Of a stretch of 7,939 nt of DNA, positions 1-6,346 are shown piece after piece. The notes below the pieces were generated by a model. It was not told the origin of the DNA and searched no databases. It saw only the letters and a list, made by a program, of their open reading frames with translations. Source of the stretch: Abditibacteriota bacterium (GTDB lineage Bacteria; Armatimonadota; UBA5829); contig JAGDAG010000248.1 in assembly GCA_017959625.1 (NCBI GenBank), positions 1-7,939 of the forward strand. Direction: 5' to 3'. The first letter of the stretch is position 1; each line of letters starts with the position of its first letter. The position numbers were made by a program, and so were the translations under genes.

Positions 1-1
1 C

Positions 2-229
2 ACCCTGGAGGACGGAGCGCTCAAGGGCGGTTTCGGCTCCGCATTGGGAGAAGCCCTTGCCGGGGAAGGCGGCGGCGAGCTTCTTGCGGGCTGCATGGGG
101 CTCCCCGACAGATTCATCCCCCACGGCAGCGTAAAATATCTGAAGGAAATGCTGGACCTCACCCCCCGGGCGGTGGCCGAAGCAATAAAAAGCCGTCTTG
201 CGAAAACGGAAACGCAGCGCCCCTTGTAA
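2..229 (+). CDS. dxs: 1-deoxy-D-xylulose-5-phosphate synthase, C-terminal end (partial)
   Basis: Only the last 75 codons are in the window; the gene enters from the left edge in the frame that begins at base 2. Dxs condenses pyruvate and glyceraldehyde 3-phosphate with thiamine diphosphate, the first step of the cytoplasmic MEP isoprenoid pathway. The visible part matches the C-terminal transketolase-type domain of Dxs: TLEDGALKGGFGSA, then a MGLPDRFIPHGS block (usual form GLPDxFIxHG), then a LDLTPRAVAEAIKSRL helix. That ending is typical of the family, and the presence of dxr one gene further on supports the call. The stop codon TAA at 227-229 overlaps the proposed -35 element of the next gene's promoter. 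The N-terminal thiamine-binding and catalytic domains lie outside the window, so integrity of the whole gene cannot be judged. Confidence 0.93.
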   Translation, partial: TLEDGALKGGFGSALGEALAGEGGGELLAGCMGLPDRFIPHGSVKYLKEMLDLTPRAVAEAIKSRLAKTETQRPL

Positions 230-252
230 TTTGTTTCGGATTGTGTTATAAT
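224..252 (+). promoter_or_regulatory. Extended -10 promoter upstream of the 116-aa gene
   Basis: A perfect TATAAT lies at 247-252, preceded by TG at 244-245 with one base between, which makes it an extended -10 box. Seventeen bases upstream, TTGTAA (224-229) matches four of six -35 consensus positions and coincides with the last codon and stop of dxs. Transcription would start near 259, about 37 bases before the ATG at 296. The 116-aa gene can therefore be transcribed independently of dxs. Confidence 0.6.
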
Positions 253-295
253 ATTAAAGCGTAAATATGCAAATCACTCGTCGGAGGATCAAATA

Positions 296-646
296 ATGGC
301 AACAGGCAAAATTTCAAAAAACGCGCGGCGTTCCGGTCTTATGTCTCAGGGAGAGCATAAGGTCGTTATAGAAAACGATAACACAAGAGGAAAGGTTTTT
401 GTAGAGATCCGCACAAAGCTGGAGGAAGGCAACATTCCTTTCCAGAATCTTTCTTCGAGCCATCCTATCCAGATATCCAAGGGCTCCTTTGAGCAGGCGG
501 CGGAGATCATCAAGGCTGCGCTGGGCGAACGCTACAGCGTGGAAAAAGAAGAGGCCGGCTGTCTGGTGTTGGTGGAGAACACTCCCAAGACCCCCGCTAA
601 AATGGTAGTAAAGGAAAGCCCTTTCAGCTGGTACAAAGCCAACTAA
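296..646 (+). CDS. Conserved-looking small protein of unknown function (116 aa)
   Basis: I do not recognise this protein. The start is well supported: GGAGG at 283-287 sits eight bases before the ATG, there is a promoter directly upstream, and a terminator lies 18 bases after the stop. The first ~20 residues are basic (K5, K8, R11, R12, K22). Residues ~33-95 alternate predicted strands and helices: KVFVEIRTKLEEGNIPFQNL, then a helix SFEQAAEIIKAALGERY (64-80), then a strand GCLVLVEN (88-95). This strand-helix pattern resembles a small ACT/ferredoxin-like fold, but that is only an impression. There is no signal peptide, membrane segment or obvious catalytic motif, so it is probably cytosolic. 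Its position between dxs and dxr could mean a link to isoprenoid synthesis or simply chance. The opposite strand also has an open frame over this region, but no ribosome binding site or promoter was seen for it. Confidence 0.75.
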   Translation: MATGKISKNARRSGLMSQGEHKVVIENDNTRGKVFVEIRTKLEEGNIPFQNLSSSHPIQISKGSFEQAAEIIKAALGERYSVEKEEAGCLVLVENTPKTPAKMVVKESPFSWYKAN

Positions 647-663
647 CACTGTTTTTTGCAGCC

Positions 664-689
664 AAGCACCGTTTATCGGTGCTTTTTTT
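664..689 (+). terminator. Strong rho-independent terminator after the 116-aa gene
   Basis: AAGCACCG (664-671), loop TTTAT (672-676) and CGGTGCTT (677-684) form a perfect 8-bp stem, and a run of seven T spans 683-689. It ends only eight bases before the proposed dxr start codon at 698, so it may also act on dxr expression by partial read-through or attenuation. Confidence 0.88.
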
Positions 690-697
690 ACACTAAG

Positions 698-1846
698 ATG
701 ATCAATATTTCAGTTCTCGGTTCCACCGGCTCTATAGGGACCCAGGTCCTGGACGTGGCGAAACGCATGCCCGATCTCGTCAGGGTAGCCGCCGTCTCGG
801 CCATGGAGAATCACGCCCTGCTCCTGGAGCAGGTAAACCGCTTTCACCCGGAATACGCCGTCATAGGCTCCTCCGAAGGCTACGACCGCCTGAAGGACAG
901 CATGCCCGCAGGCACCCGTCTGCTGCAGGGCGCGGAAGGCCTTATGACCATCGCCGCCCTGCCGGTCGTCGACAAAACGGTGGTATCCGTAGCGGGGTTC
1001 CCCGGCTTTGAGCCCACTCTCGCCGCCCTGAAGGCGGGCAAACAGGTTTGCCTGGCGTCAAAGGAGGTGCTGGTGGAAGCCGGCCATCTGGTATTCACCC
1101 CCGAGGTGAGAAGACGCAAAAACGCGGTGCTGCCCATAGATTCCGAGCATTCCGCCATTTTCCAGTGCCTCAACGGGGAAAGCCCCCGGGAAATACGGCG
1201 CATCATACTCACGGCCTCCGGAGGCCCCTTCCGGGATACGGGCCTTGAAGACATGGCGCGCATCACCGTGGAAGAAGCCCTGAACCACCCCACCTGGAAA
1301 ATGGGCAAAAAGGTGACGGTAGACAGCTCCACCCTTATGAACAAGGGGCTGGAAATAATAGAAGCCAAATGGCTGTTCGGTCTGGAGCCGGAGCAGATAT
1401 CCGTTCTGATGCACAGGGAAAGCATCGTTCACAGCATGATAGAATTCCGGGACTCCGCAATAATAGCCCAGCTGGGCATGCCGGATATGAGAGTGCCCAT
1501 CCAATACGCCCTGCTCTTCCCCCGCAGGCAGGATACGGGCCTGCCCAGGCTGGATTTGGCCAAGGCGGGAGCCCTGCACTTCGAAGAAATAGACAGGTCC
1601 CGTTTCCCCGCAATCGGGCTGGCCATGCACGCTCTTGAAGCGGGCGGCAGCCTGCCCTGCGTTATGAGCGCCGCGGACAACGCCGCAGTGCAGCTCTTTT
1701 TGCAGGGGAAGATAGGCTTTTTGGACATAGTGCGCCTCACGGCGCGGGAAACGGAAAGGGCCGCCGTGATCAGGGATCCCTCCATAGAGGAGATAATAAG
1801 CATCCACAGGGAAACGGAACGCAGGGTCCTTTCGGACTACGCATAA
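698..1846 (+). CDS. dxr: 1-deoxy-D-xylulose 5-phosphate reductoisomerase
   Basis: Dxr (IspC) rearranges and reduces DXP to 2-C-methyl-D-erythritol 4-phosphate with NADPH and a divalent metal, the second step of the MEP pathway; it is the fosmidomycin target. The 382-aa length is normal. Visible family motifs: NADPH-binding GSTGSIG (8-14); the metal-ligand stretch PIDSEH with D148 and E150; TASGGPF with S174; flexible-loop HPTWKMG with H197 and W200; DSSTLMNKGLE with S210, N215, K216 and third acidic ligand E219; and PDMRVPIQYA (262-271). These align with E. coli D150, E152, S186, H209, W212, S222, N227, K228 and E231. Two usually invariant spots differ: LANKE reads LASKE (S121), and HPQS reads HRES (239-242). 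The start at 698 is chosen because the family begins just before the GSTGSIG motif; an upstream TTG at 656 would place the terminator hairpin inside the gene. No clear Shine-Dalgarno precedes 698. Confidence 0.96.
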   Translation: MINISVLGSTGSIGTQVLDVAKRMPDLVRVAAVSAMENHALLLEQVNRFHPEYAVIGSSEGYDRLKDSMPAGTRLLQGAEGLMTIAALPVVDKTVVSVAGFPGFEPTLAALKAGKQVCLASKEVLVEAGHLVFTPEVRRRKNAVLPIDSEHSAIFQCLNGESPREIRRIILTASGGPFRDTGLEDMARITVEEALNHPTWKMGKKVTVDSSTLMNKGLEIIEAKWLFGLEPEQISVLMHRESIVHSMIEFRDSAIIAQLGMPDMRVPIQYALLFPRRQDTGLPRLDLAKAGALHFEEIDRSRFPAIGLAMHALEAGGSLPCVMSAADNAAVQLFLQGKIGFLDIVRLTARETERAAVIRDPSIEEIISIHRETERRVLSDYA

Positions 1847-1872
1847 AAAAAGCAGACTCCGGTCTGCCTTTT
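1847..1872. terminator. Bidirectional terminator between dxr and the convergent URO-D-like gene
   Basis: GCAGAC (1852-1857) and GTCTGC (1862-1867) pair around the tetraloop TCCG. On the plus strand CTTTT follows, which is weak. On the minus strand the stem is followed by a long T-run, complementary to the A-run at 1845-1851 that overlaps the dxr stop codon. It should therefore end the minus-strand transcript efficiently and the dxr transcript more weakly. Confidence 0.72.
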
Positions 1873-1875
1873 CTG

Positions 1876-2883
1876 CTAATACACTCCTTCTTCGATGAAT
1901 ATCCTTCTCGCCCAGTCTGCCCATTCGTTTTTGACGTTGATATCCTCTAAGGTGGGATAATCCTTGGCGATAAGCCCGCCTCCGTGGGCGCCGAAGGTCT
2001 TCAGCATGAGCCGGGCCTCGGCTTCTATTTTGTCCCGGTCGCCTGTGACAAGTATCTTCTGTATATCCACGGGGCTCCAGAAGGTGCAGCGGCCGCCGAA
2101 CTGGCTGTTGAGCCTTTCCGTGCCCGCCAGCTGGGGCTGGTCGAACTGGAACACGTCCACCCCCGCCTCTATCAGGTCCTCTATGATATCGTAAACCCAG
2201 CCGCAGGAATGGAGCAAAAACTTCATGCCTTTTTCGTGGCAGGCCGCGGCAAAGCCGGTATAGAGGGGCTTGAACACCTCCCGCCACAGCCGGGGATTGA
2301 TGAGCATGGAGGTCTGGGTCCCGAGGTCGTCGGCAAACACGAAGCCGTCGGCGCCCCGGAGGTGCGACAGTATCTCCAGATAATAATCAAAAAGCTTGTC
2401 GAGAAGCAGGAGCACCTTGTCTTTTTCCAGAACTATATCCATCAGGTAGTTTTCCAGCCGCCGAAAGTTATAGGTCCCGGCAAAAAAGCCGTTGCAGGAC
2501 ACTATAAAGAACTTATCGCTTTGCCGGGCAGCCTGTTCCACCCTGTCAAAATAGGACAGGTCCAGAGGCGGCAGGCTGAACTCGGGAAGGCTGTCCCATT
2601 TTTCGTTCTCCAGCCCGCCCTTCAGGCATTCGCCCTTGGTTTTGCCGTTGAGCCGTCCGTATATATCGCCGTTGGCGTTCATCATCAGATCGCCCTCAAA
2701 GTCCGGGAACAGCTCCGTGAGTTCCCTGTGGCGCCCCCAGGACGCCAGCTCCGGCCTGGGATGCTTCGGGCTGTAAGCCCCCGCCCCCTGCATATCTGTC
2801 TTTTGTATCAGGGGGAAATCAAGGCCTATTCTGGGAGGCGCGTCAAATTCGATAACTCTTTTTATTATTTCCCTGCTTGTCAT
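1876..2883 (-). CDS. Uroporphyrinogen decarboxylase-like (URO-D/methyltransferase superfamily) protein, not HemE
   Basis: A 335-aa protein with the C-terminal URO-D-fold signature: GFVFADDLGTQTSMLINPRL (180-199), then FKPLY (204-208), KFLLHSCGWV (221-230), and LIEAGVDVFQFDQPQ (237-251). This pattern belongs to the branch that includes HemE and corrinoid:coenzyme M methyltransferases of the MtaA type. The N-terminal arginine-rich PxWxMRQAGRY segment that binds porphyrinogen in HemE is absent; the region reads DAPPRIGLDF instead, so heme synthesis is unlikely. The HSCG (225-228) resembles the HxC zinc-ligand motif of the methyltransferases, but the third ligand is not clearly placed (C266 is a candidate). 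No signal peptide, so cytosolic. The ATG is supported by GGAG (complement of 2890-2893) seven bases upstream. It is divergent from the exported glycosidase operon and shares a promoter region with it, which hints at co-regulation. Substrate unknown; a corrinoid-dependent methyl transfer is only a possibility. Confidence 0.85.
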   Translation of the reverse strand: MTSREIIKRVIEFDAPPRIGLDFPLIQKTDMQGAGAYSPKHPRPELASWGRHRELTELFPDFEGDLMMNANGDIYGRLNGKTKGECLKGGLENEKWDSLPEFSLPPLDLSYFDRVEQAARQSDKFFIVSCNGFFAGTYNFRRLENYLMDIVLEKDKVLLLLDKLFDYYLEILSHLRGADGFVFADDLGTQTSMLINPRLWREVFKPLYTGFAAACHEKGMKFLLHSCGWVYDIIEDLIEAGVDVFQFDQPQLAGTERLNSQFGGRCTFWSPVDIQKILVTGDRDKIEAEARLMLKTFGAHGGGLIAKDYPTLEDINVKNEWADWARRIFIEEGVY

Positions 2884-2916
2884 TTATTTCTCCGCCCGGG
2901 TGTTATTATTACTTAT

Positions 2917-2925
2917 ATTATAGCA
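2917..2925 (-). promoter_or_regulatory. Extended -10 promoter for the URO-D-like gene (minus strand)
   Basis: Read on the minus strand, TGCTATAAT occupies 2925 down to 2917: a perfect TATAAT with the extended TG. No good -35 hexamer is found at the normal spacing, as expected for extended -10 promoters. Transcription would begin near 2910, about 27 bases before the ATG at 2883. Confidence 0.55.
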
Positions 2926-2931
2926 TTTTAT

Positions 2932-2943
2932 CGGGTAATCCCG
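2932..2943. repeat. Small palindrome between the divergent -10 boxes (candidate operator)
   Basis: CGGG-TAAT-CCCG is a 4+4 bp inverted repeat with a 4-base spacer. It lies almost exactly midway between the two divergent -10 elements and is followed by the self-complementary CCGGCCGG (2941-2948). The position suits a shared operator or activator site, but the repeat is short and could occur by chance. Confidence 0.3.
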
Positions 2944-2951
2944 GCCGGATA

Positions 2952-2960
2952 TGCTATAAT
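2952..2960 (+). promoter_or_regulatory. Extended -10 promoter for the exported glycosidase operon
   Basis: TGCTATAAT at 2952-2960 is an extended -10 with a perfect TATAAT (2955-2960). No convincing -35 lies 16-18 bases upstream. Transcription would start near 2967, about 39 bases before the first ATG at 3006. It is the exact reverse complement of the minus-strand element at 2917-2925, one base short of the full 10-bp inverted repeat. Confidence 0.58.
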
Positions 2961-3005
2961 TATTATGTAAAGGCTATGGGATATGCCATTCTAACGGAGT
3001 GTATA

Positions 3006-4061
3006 ATGATTACGGAGAAGATCATGCTGTTTATTTGCCTTATTTTCGCAGCGCTTTTGGCCGGACGGCTGTATGCCGCGGATATGTTCGTTCTGGAGGA
3101 AGCCTCCTCCTTTGCCCTGTCTGCCGAGAACCCCAACGGCGCAAAGGGGGGCGGAGCCGTTCCGGAGACAAAGGGAGGCCTTAAGCCCTCTCCCGCCGTC
3201 AAAGTGGCGCCCGGAGAAACTGCCGTGATCGCGGATTTCAAAGGCCAAGGGACCATCAACAGCATCTGGGTGGGAGGCGAAGTTGTCCCGGAATTTATTC
3301 TGCGCATATACTGGGACGGAGCCGAAGAGCCTGCGGTATACTGCCCTTTGCCGGCGTTTTTTGCCCACGCCGTTCCCACGGACATAAATCATTTTGACAG
3401 GAAATTCCCGGTGCTCAATTCTTCCATGATACTTATATCCCCTAATCACGGGATGAACTGCTACTGGAAGATGCCCTTCCGGAAGGGCTTCCGCATCACT
3501 CTCACCAACGAATCCGACCGGCCCCTGACCCATTTTTATATGATAAACGGGACCCTCACGGATATCCCGAAGAACTCCGGCTATTTTCACGCAGGGTACC
3601 GGGAAGCGGAAAACAAAGGAAAACCCTTCGTGATCATTGACGAAAAGGGCAAGGGCAAATATATGGGCACGGCTCTGGCGATCAGGACCGACAGCCCCGG
3701 CTGCTGGTGCGAGGGCGAGGCCAGATTCTTTATAGACGGCGACACGGACCGGCCCACCATCAACTTTACCGGCCTGGAGGATTATCTCTGCGGCTCCTTC
3801 GCCTGGACCGTGAACGGGGATTACCACACGGTATCCGGCTTCCACGCCGGGCTCTACTGCGTCACCCGGGCTCCCGGGACCCACGGCTACAGGGGGGACG
3901 TATTTATGGGCTACAGATGGCACGACGCCGACCCCATATATTTTGCCAAAGACATCAGGGCTACCCTGTTCAGCCTGGGCTGGAACCGGGACACCACCGG
4001 CTTTGAGACCCGCGCCGACAAAATGTGCGTCACAACGTATTATTATCTGGACAAGCCTTAA
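3006..4061 (+). CDS. Exported DUF2961 / GH172-type glycoside hydrolase, single domain
   Basis: A 351-aa protein with a signal peptide (hydrophobic 7-20, likely cut at LYA-AD after residue 24) and one DUF2961 domain. Family blocks seen in order: FILRIYWDG (97-105), CPLPAFFAHA (113-122), NCYWKMPFRKGFRITLTNES (151-170), GKGKYMGTAL (215-224), CWCEGEARFFIDGD (233-246), FTGLEDY (254-260) and MGYRWHDADPI (301-311). DUF2961 is CAZy GH172, which includes alpha-D-fructofuranosidase/difructose-dianhydride and alpha-D-arabinofuranosidase enzymes; the glutamates of EGE (E236) and LEDY (E258) match, from memory, the proposed catalytic pair. Start at 3006: ACGGAG six bases upstream and a lysine in the n-region; an ATG at 3024 has the same ACGGAG-N6 spacing. 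It is closely related to the first half of the next gene (53 of 71 identical over residues 70-140) but stops where that one's propeller begins. Exact substrate unknown. Confidence 0.88.
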   Translation: MITEKIMLFICLIFAALLAGRLYAADMFVLEEASSFALSAENPNGAKGGGAVPETKGGLKPSPAVKVAPGETAVIADFKGQGTINSIWVGGEVVPEFILRIYWDGAEEPAVYCPLPAFFAHAVPTDINHFDRKFPVLNSSMILISPNHGMNCYWKMPFRKGFRITLTNESDRPLTHFYMINGTLTDIPKNSGYFHAGYREAENKGKPFVIIDEKGKGKYMGTALAIRTDSPGCWCEGEARFFIDGDTDRPTINFTGLEDYLCGSFAWTVNGDYHTVSGFHAGLYCVTRAPGTHGYRGDVFMGYRWHDADPIYFAKDIRATLFSLGWNRDTTGFETRADKMCVTTYYYLDKP

Positions 4062-4091
4062 AAGGTTTCCGGACTATGACCTGAAAACCAT

Positions 4092-6311
4092 ATGAAAACA
4101 ATGAGCATGCTTATACCGATCCTCGTTCTTATAATTATCGCCCTTCCGGCTTTCGCCGAAAAGCTTTACGAGCTGAAGGACGAAGCCTCATTTGCCGTAT
4201 CGCCGGAAAACCCTTCCGGGGCAAAGGGGGGAGGAGCCCTGTCCGAGCTTATGGGAGGGCTGAAGCCTTCCCCTTCCGTCACGGTGCAGCCCGGAGAGAC
4301 TGCCGTTCTCGCCGACTTCAAGGGGGAAGGGACCATAGACAGCATGTGGTTCGGAGGCGAAGCAGTCCCGGAATTCATTCTGCGCATATACTGGGACGGA
4401 GCCAAGGTCCCGGCGGTGGAATGCCCCCTGCCGGCCTTTTTCGCCCACGCCCGGCCCACCAACGTGAATCACTACGACAAAAAGTATCCCACCCTGGATT
4501 CGGCCCAGGTGTTCATCTCCCCCGGGCGGGGCCTGAACTGCTACTGGCCCATGCCCTTCCGCAAGGGCTTCCGCGTGACCCTGGAGAACACCTCGTCCCG
4601 GGCGATGGTAAGCTATTACATCATTAACGGCACTCTCGGGAAGATCTCCAAAAACGCAGGCTGGTTCCACACCCAGTACCGGGAGACCATGCCGGTGACC
4701 CCGGGGCAGTCCATAACCGTGCTGGACGTAAAGGGCCGGGGCAGATACGCGGGCACGGCCATGTGCCTCCGCAGCGACCCGGAAAAATGCCGGGGCTGCG
4801 GCTGCTGGTGCGAGGGCGAGGTGCGTTTTTATATAGACGGAGACAAAGAAAGGCCCACGGTGAACTACACCGGCCTGGAAGACTACTTCGGAGGCTCCAA
4901 CGCCTGGGAGGTGGAGGGATCGGTATATACCACTGTCTCGGGGCTCTACTCCGGCCTTTACTGTATCAATCATAAAGAAGACGGCAAACCGGAAGACTGG
5001 TTCATGGCCTACCGCTGGCACGTGAAGGACCCGGTGAAATTCAAAAAGGACCTGCGGGTCACCATGTTCGACCTGGGCTGGAACAAAGAATTCATCCCCC
5101 TGGCCAACGACTACATCACCACGGCCTACTACTATCTGGACTCCCCCGAAGGGCAGCGGCCGGAGACAGTGTTCGACCTGAACATCCCCCTGTCCGGAAC
5201 GGACAATATGATCTGGAACTGGTGGTATTATCCTCAGGCAATATCAAAAGGCGGCGACCTTTACTGGACCTTTACCACCCGGGAAGGCTATACCGGCGTC
5301 GCGCGATACGATAAAAACACCCAAAAGACAGAAAAGACCTATCTGAAGCTCTTCGGCTGCGACGACCACAACTCGGCGGCGATATATATATCCCCCGAGG
5401 GCAGGATAGTCTGCGCCTACGCCGGAGGCCACAACACGGACAACACCCTGCACGTGCGCATAAGCAAAAAGCCCCGGGACATAAGCCGGTTCAAAAGCGG
5501 CGTCGCCCTTCGGTCCTCCGGCCTCACCTGCTACAGCCAGCTCATATATTCAGGCGGCAGGCTGAACCTGTTTTACAGGGTGAACAATAAGGACTGGGCC
5601 CGCCGGGAATCCCTTGACTACGGCGAGACCTGGTCGGAGGAGCAGATACTGGTCTCCGCCCCGTTTCAGTATTACTGCCGTTTCACCCCCACAGACCGGG
5701 ACGGGATCATCCGGATAAACATGTATTCCAACCCCGACCGGCCGGAAACGGACGTGAGACAGGGCTTTCTGGACGCGGAAAACGCCTTGCTGTTCAACTC
5801 CGGCATGGAGCCTATGGGCCCGGCAAAAATGCGTCCCTATACCGATTTTTCCGTGATCATCCCGAAGCCGGAAGGGCTTACCCAGCGCCTTCTGGATATA
5901 GCGGTAACAGACCCCGGCAAGGCTCTGATACTCTTTGCCCCCTTCAGCATGGAAACGGGGGAATACAGCTACAGGATATACGATAGCGGCAAAGTCATCG
6001 ATCTGACAAACGGCCGGCGCCCCATCTGGTTCCCCAAGTATCAGGGTGGAGCAGCCTGGCTCACCAAAAATAAGATAGTCCTTTCGAGAAGCGACGGCGA
6101 CACCGACTTTATAGAGCTGTGGTCCCTGAAAAACGGCGCGGCAACCCTTGAAAAGACAGTATGGTCGGAGCCCGTGGGCAGCGGCTTTCTGCGGAACGCC
6201 AGGCCGGTCTGCGACGTCCGGGGCAAGGCGTTTTTGTGGCACAGGGGCGCGTATCCCGACAGTGACTACACCGATTTTGATACCGAAGCCAAAATATATT
6301 ATGACAAATAA
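4092..6311 (+). CDS. Exported DUF2961/GH172 hydrolase fused to a C-terminal BNR-type beta-propeller
   Basis: A 739-aa protein. Signal peptide 1-22 (cut at AFA-EK); DUF2961 domain about 28-350; beta-propeller-like region about 355-739. The first domain has all family blocks: FILRIYWDG (95-103), CYWPMPFRKG (150-159), CWCEGEVRFYIDGD (238-251; E241) and YTGLEDY (259-265; E263), so it is probably catalytic. The second has WNWWYYPQAI (375-384), DDHN (424-427), GGHN (445-448) and a canonical Asp-box SLDYGETW (507-514), resembling BNR_4 seven-bladed propellers found near the GH145/PL42 and PL24/PL25 groups. Whether the propeller is a second enzyme or a glycan-binding part is not visible. A cysteine-rich insertion precedes the catalytic block (C233, C236, C238, C240). 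No good ribosome binding site precedes the ATG, which is 30 bases after the previous stop; ATGs at 4101 and 4107 are alternatives. It is second in the operon, expected to act outside the cytoplasm on the same glycan as its neighbours. Confidence 0.85.
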   Translation: MKTMSMLIPILVLIIIALPAFAEKLYELKDEASFAVSPENPSGAKGGGALSELMGGLKPSPSVTVQPGETAVLADFKGEGTIDSMWFGGEAVPEFILRIYWDGAKVPAVECPLPAFFAHARPTNVNHYDKKYPTLDSAQVFISPGRGLNCYWPMPFRKGFRVTLENTSSRAMVSYYIINGTLGKISKNAGWFHTQYRETMPVTPGQSITVLDVKGRGRYAGTAMCLRSDPEKCRGCGCWCEGEVRFYIDGDKERPTVNYTGLEDYFGGSNAWEVEGSVYTTVSGLYSGLYCINHKEDGKPEDWFMAYRWHVKDPVKFKKDLRVTMFDLGWNKEFIPLANDYITTAYYYLDSPEGQRPETVFDLNIPLSGTDNMIWNWWYYPQAISKGGDLYWTFTTREGYTGVARYDKNTQKTEKTYLKLFGCDDHNSAAIYISPEGRIVCAYAGGHNTDNTLHVRISKKPRDISRFKSGVALRSSGLTCYSQLIYSGGRLNLFYRVNNKDWARRESLDYGETWSEEQILVSAPFQYYCRFTPTDRDGIIRINMYSNPDRPETDVRQGFLDAENALLFNSGMEPMGPAKMRPYTDFSVIIPKPEGLTQRLLDIAVTDPGKALILFAPFSMETGEYSYRIYDSGKVIDLTNGRRPIWFPKYQGGAAWLTKNKIVLSRSDGDTDFIELWSLKNGAATLEKTVWSEPVGSGFLRNARPVCDVRGKAFLWHRGAYPDSDYTDFDTEAKIYYDK

Positions 6312-6346
6312 AAGACGGATAACCGAGACCCAAAGGAGATGAGATC

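Noticed and set aside
656..697. TTG start for dxr at 656
   Set aside because: It would translate through the terminator hairpin and add 14 residues before the normal Dxr N-terminus.
1058..2287. Long minus-strand open frame (409 aa) antisense to dxr and running into the URO-D-like gene
   Set aside because: It overlaps two genes with clear family motifs, has proline/arginine/glycine-rich composition typical of a GC-rich shadow frame, and has no recognisable motif.
1876..2883. Assignment of the URO-D-like gene as hemE
   Set aside because: The HemE N-terminal arginine motif is missing and the context is not heme synthesis.
1984..2970. Plus-strand open frame (328 aa) opposite the URO-D-like gene
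   Set aside because: The minus-strand protein carries conserved URO-D motifs, a ribosome binding site and a promoter; the plus-strand frame has none and crosses the divergent promoter region.
2877..3005. N-terminal extension of the first GH172 gene to 2877
   Set aside because: It would overlap the minus-strand start codon and the promoter itself and would bury the signal peptide 50 residues inside the protein.
2991..3923. Minus-strand open frames opposite the GH172 genes (also 4188-5021, 5550-6242 and 6623-7564)
   Set aside because: They mirror codon bias of the real genes, carry no motif and have no start signals.
4064..4089. Weak hairpin (GGTTT/AAACC) before the second GH172 gene
   Set aside because: A 5-bp A/T-rich stem with a 16-base loop is not distinguishable from chance.
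4062..4091. Possible remnant of a propeller domain after the first GH172 gene
   Set aside because: Only 30 bases separate the genes and they show no similarity to the propeller-coding region, so no decayed domain is present.
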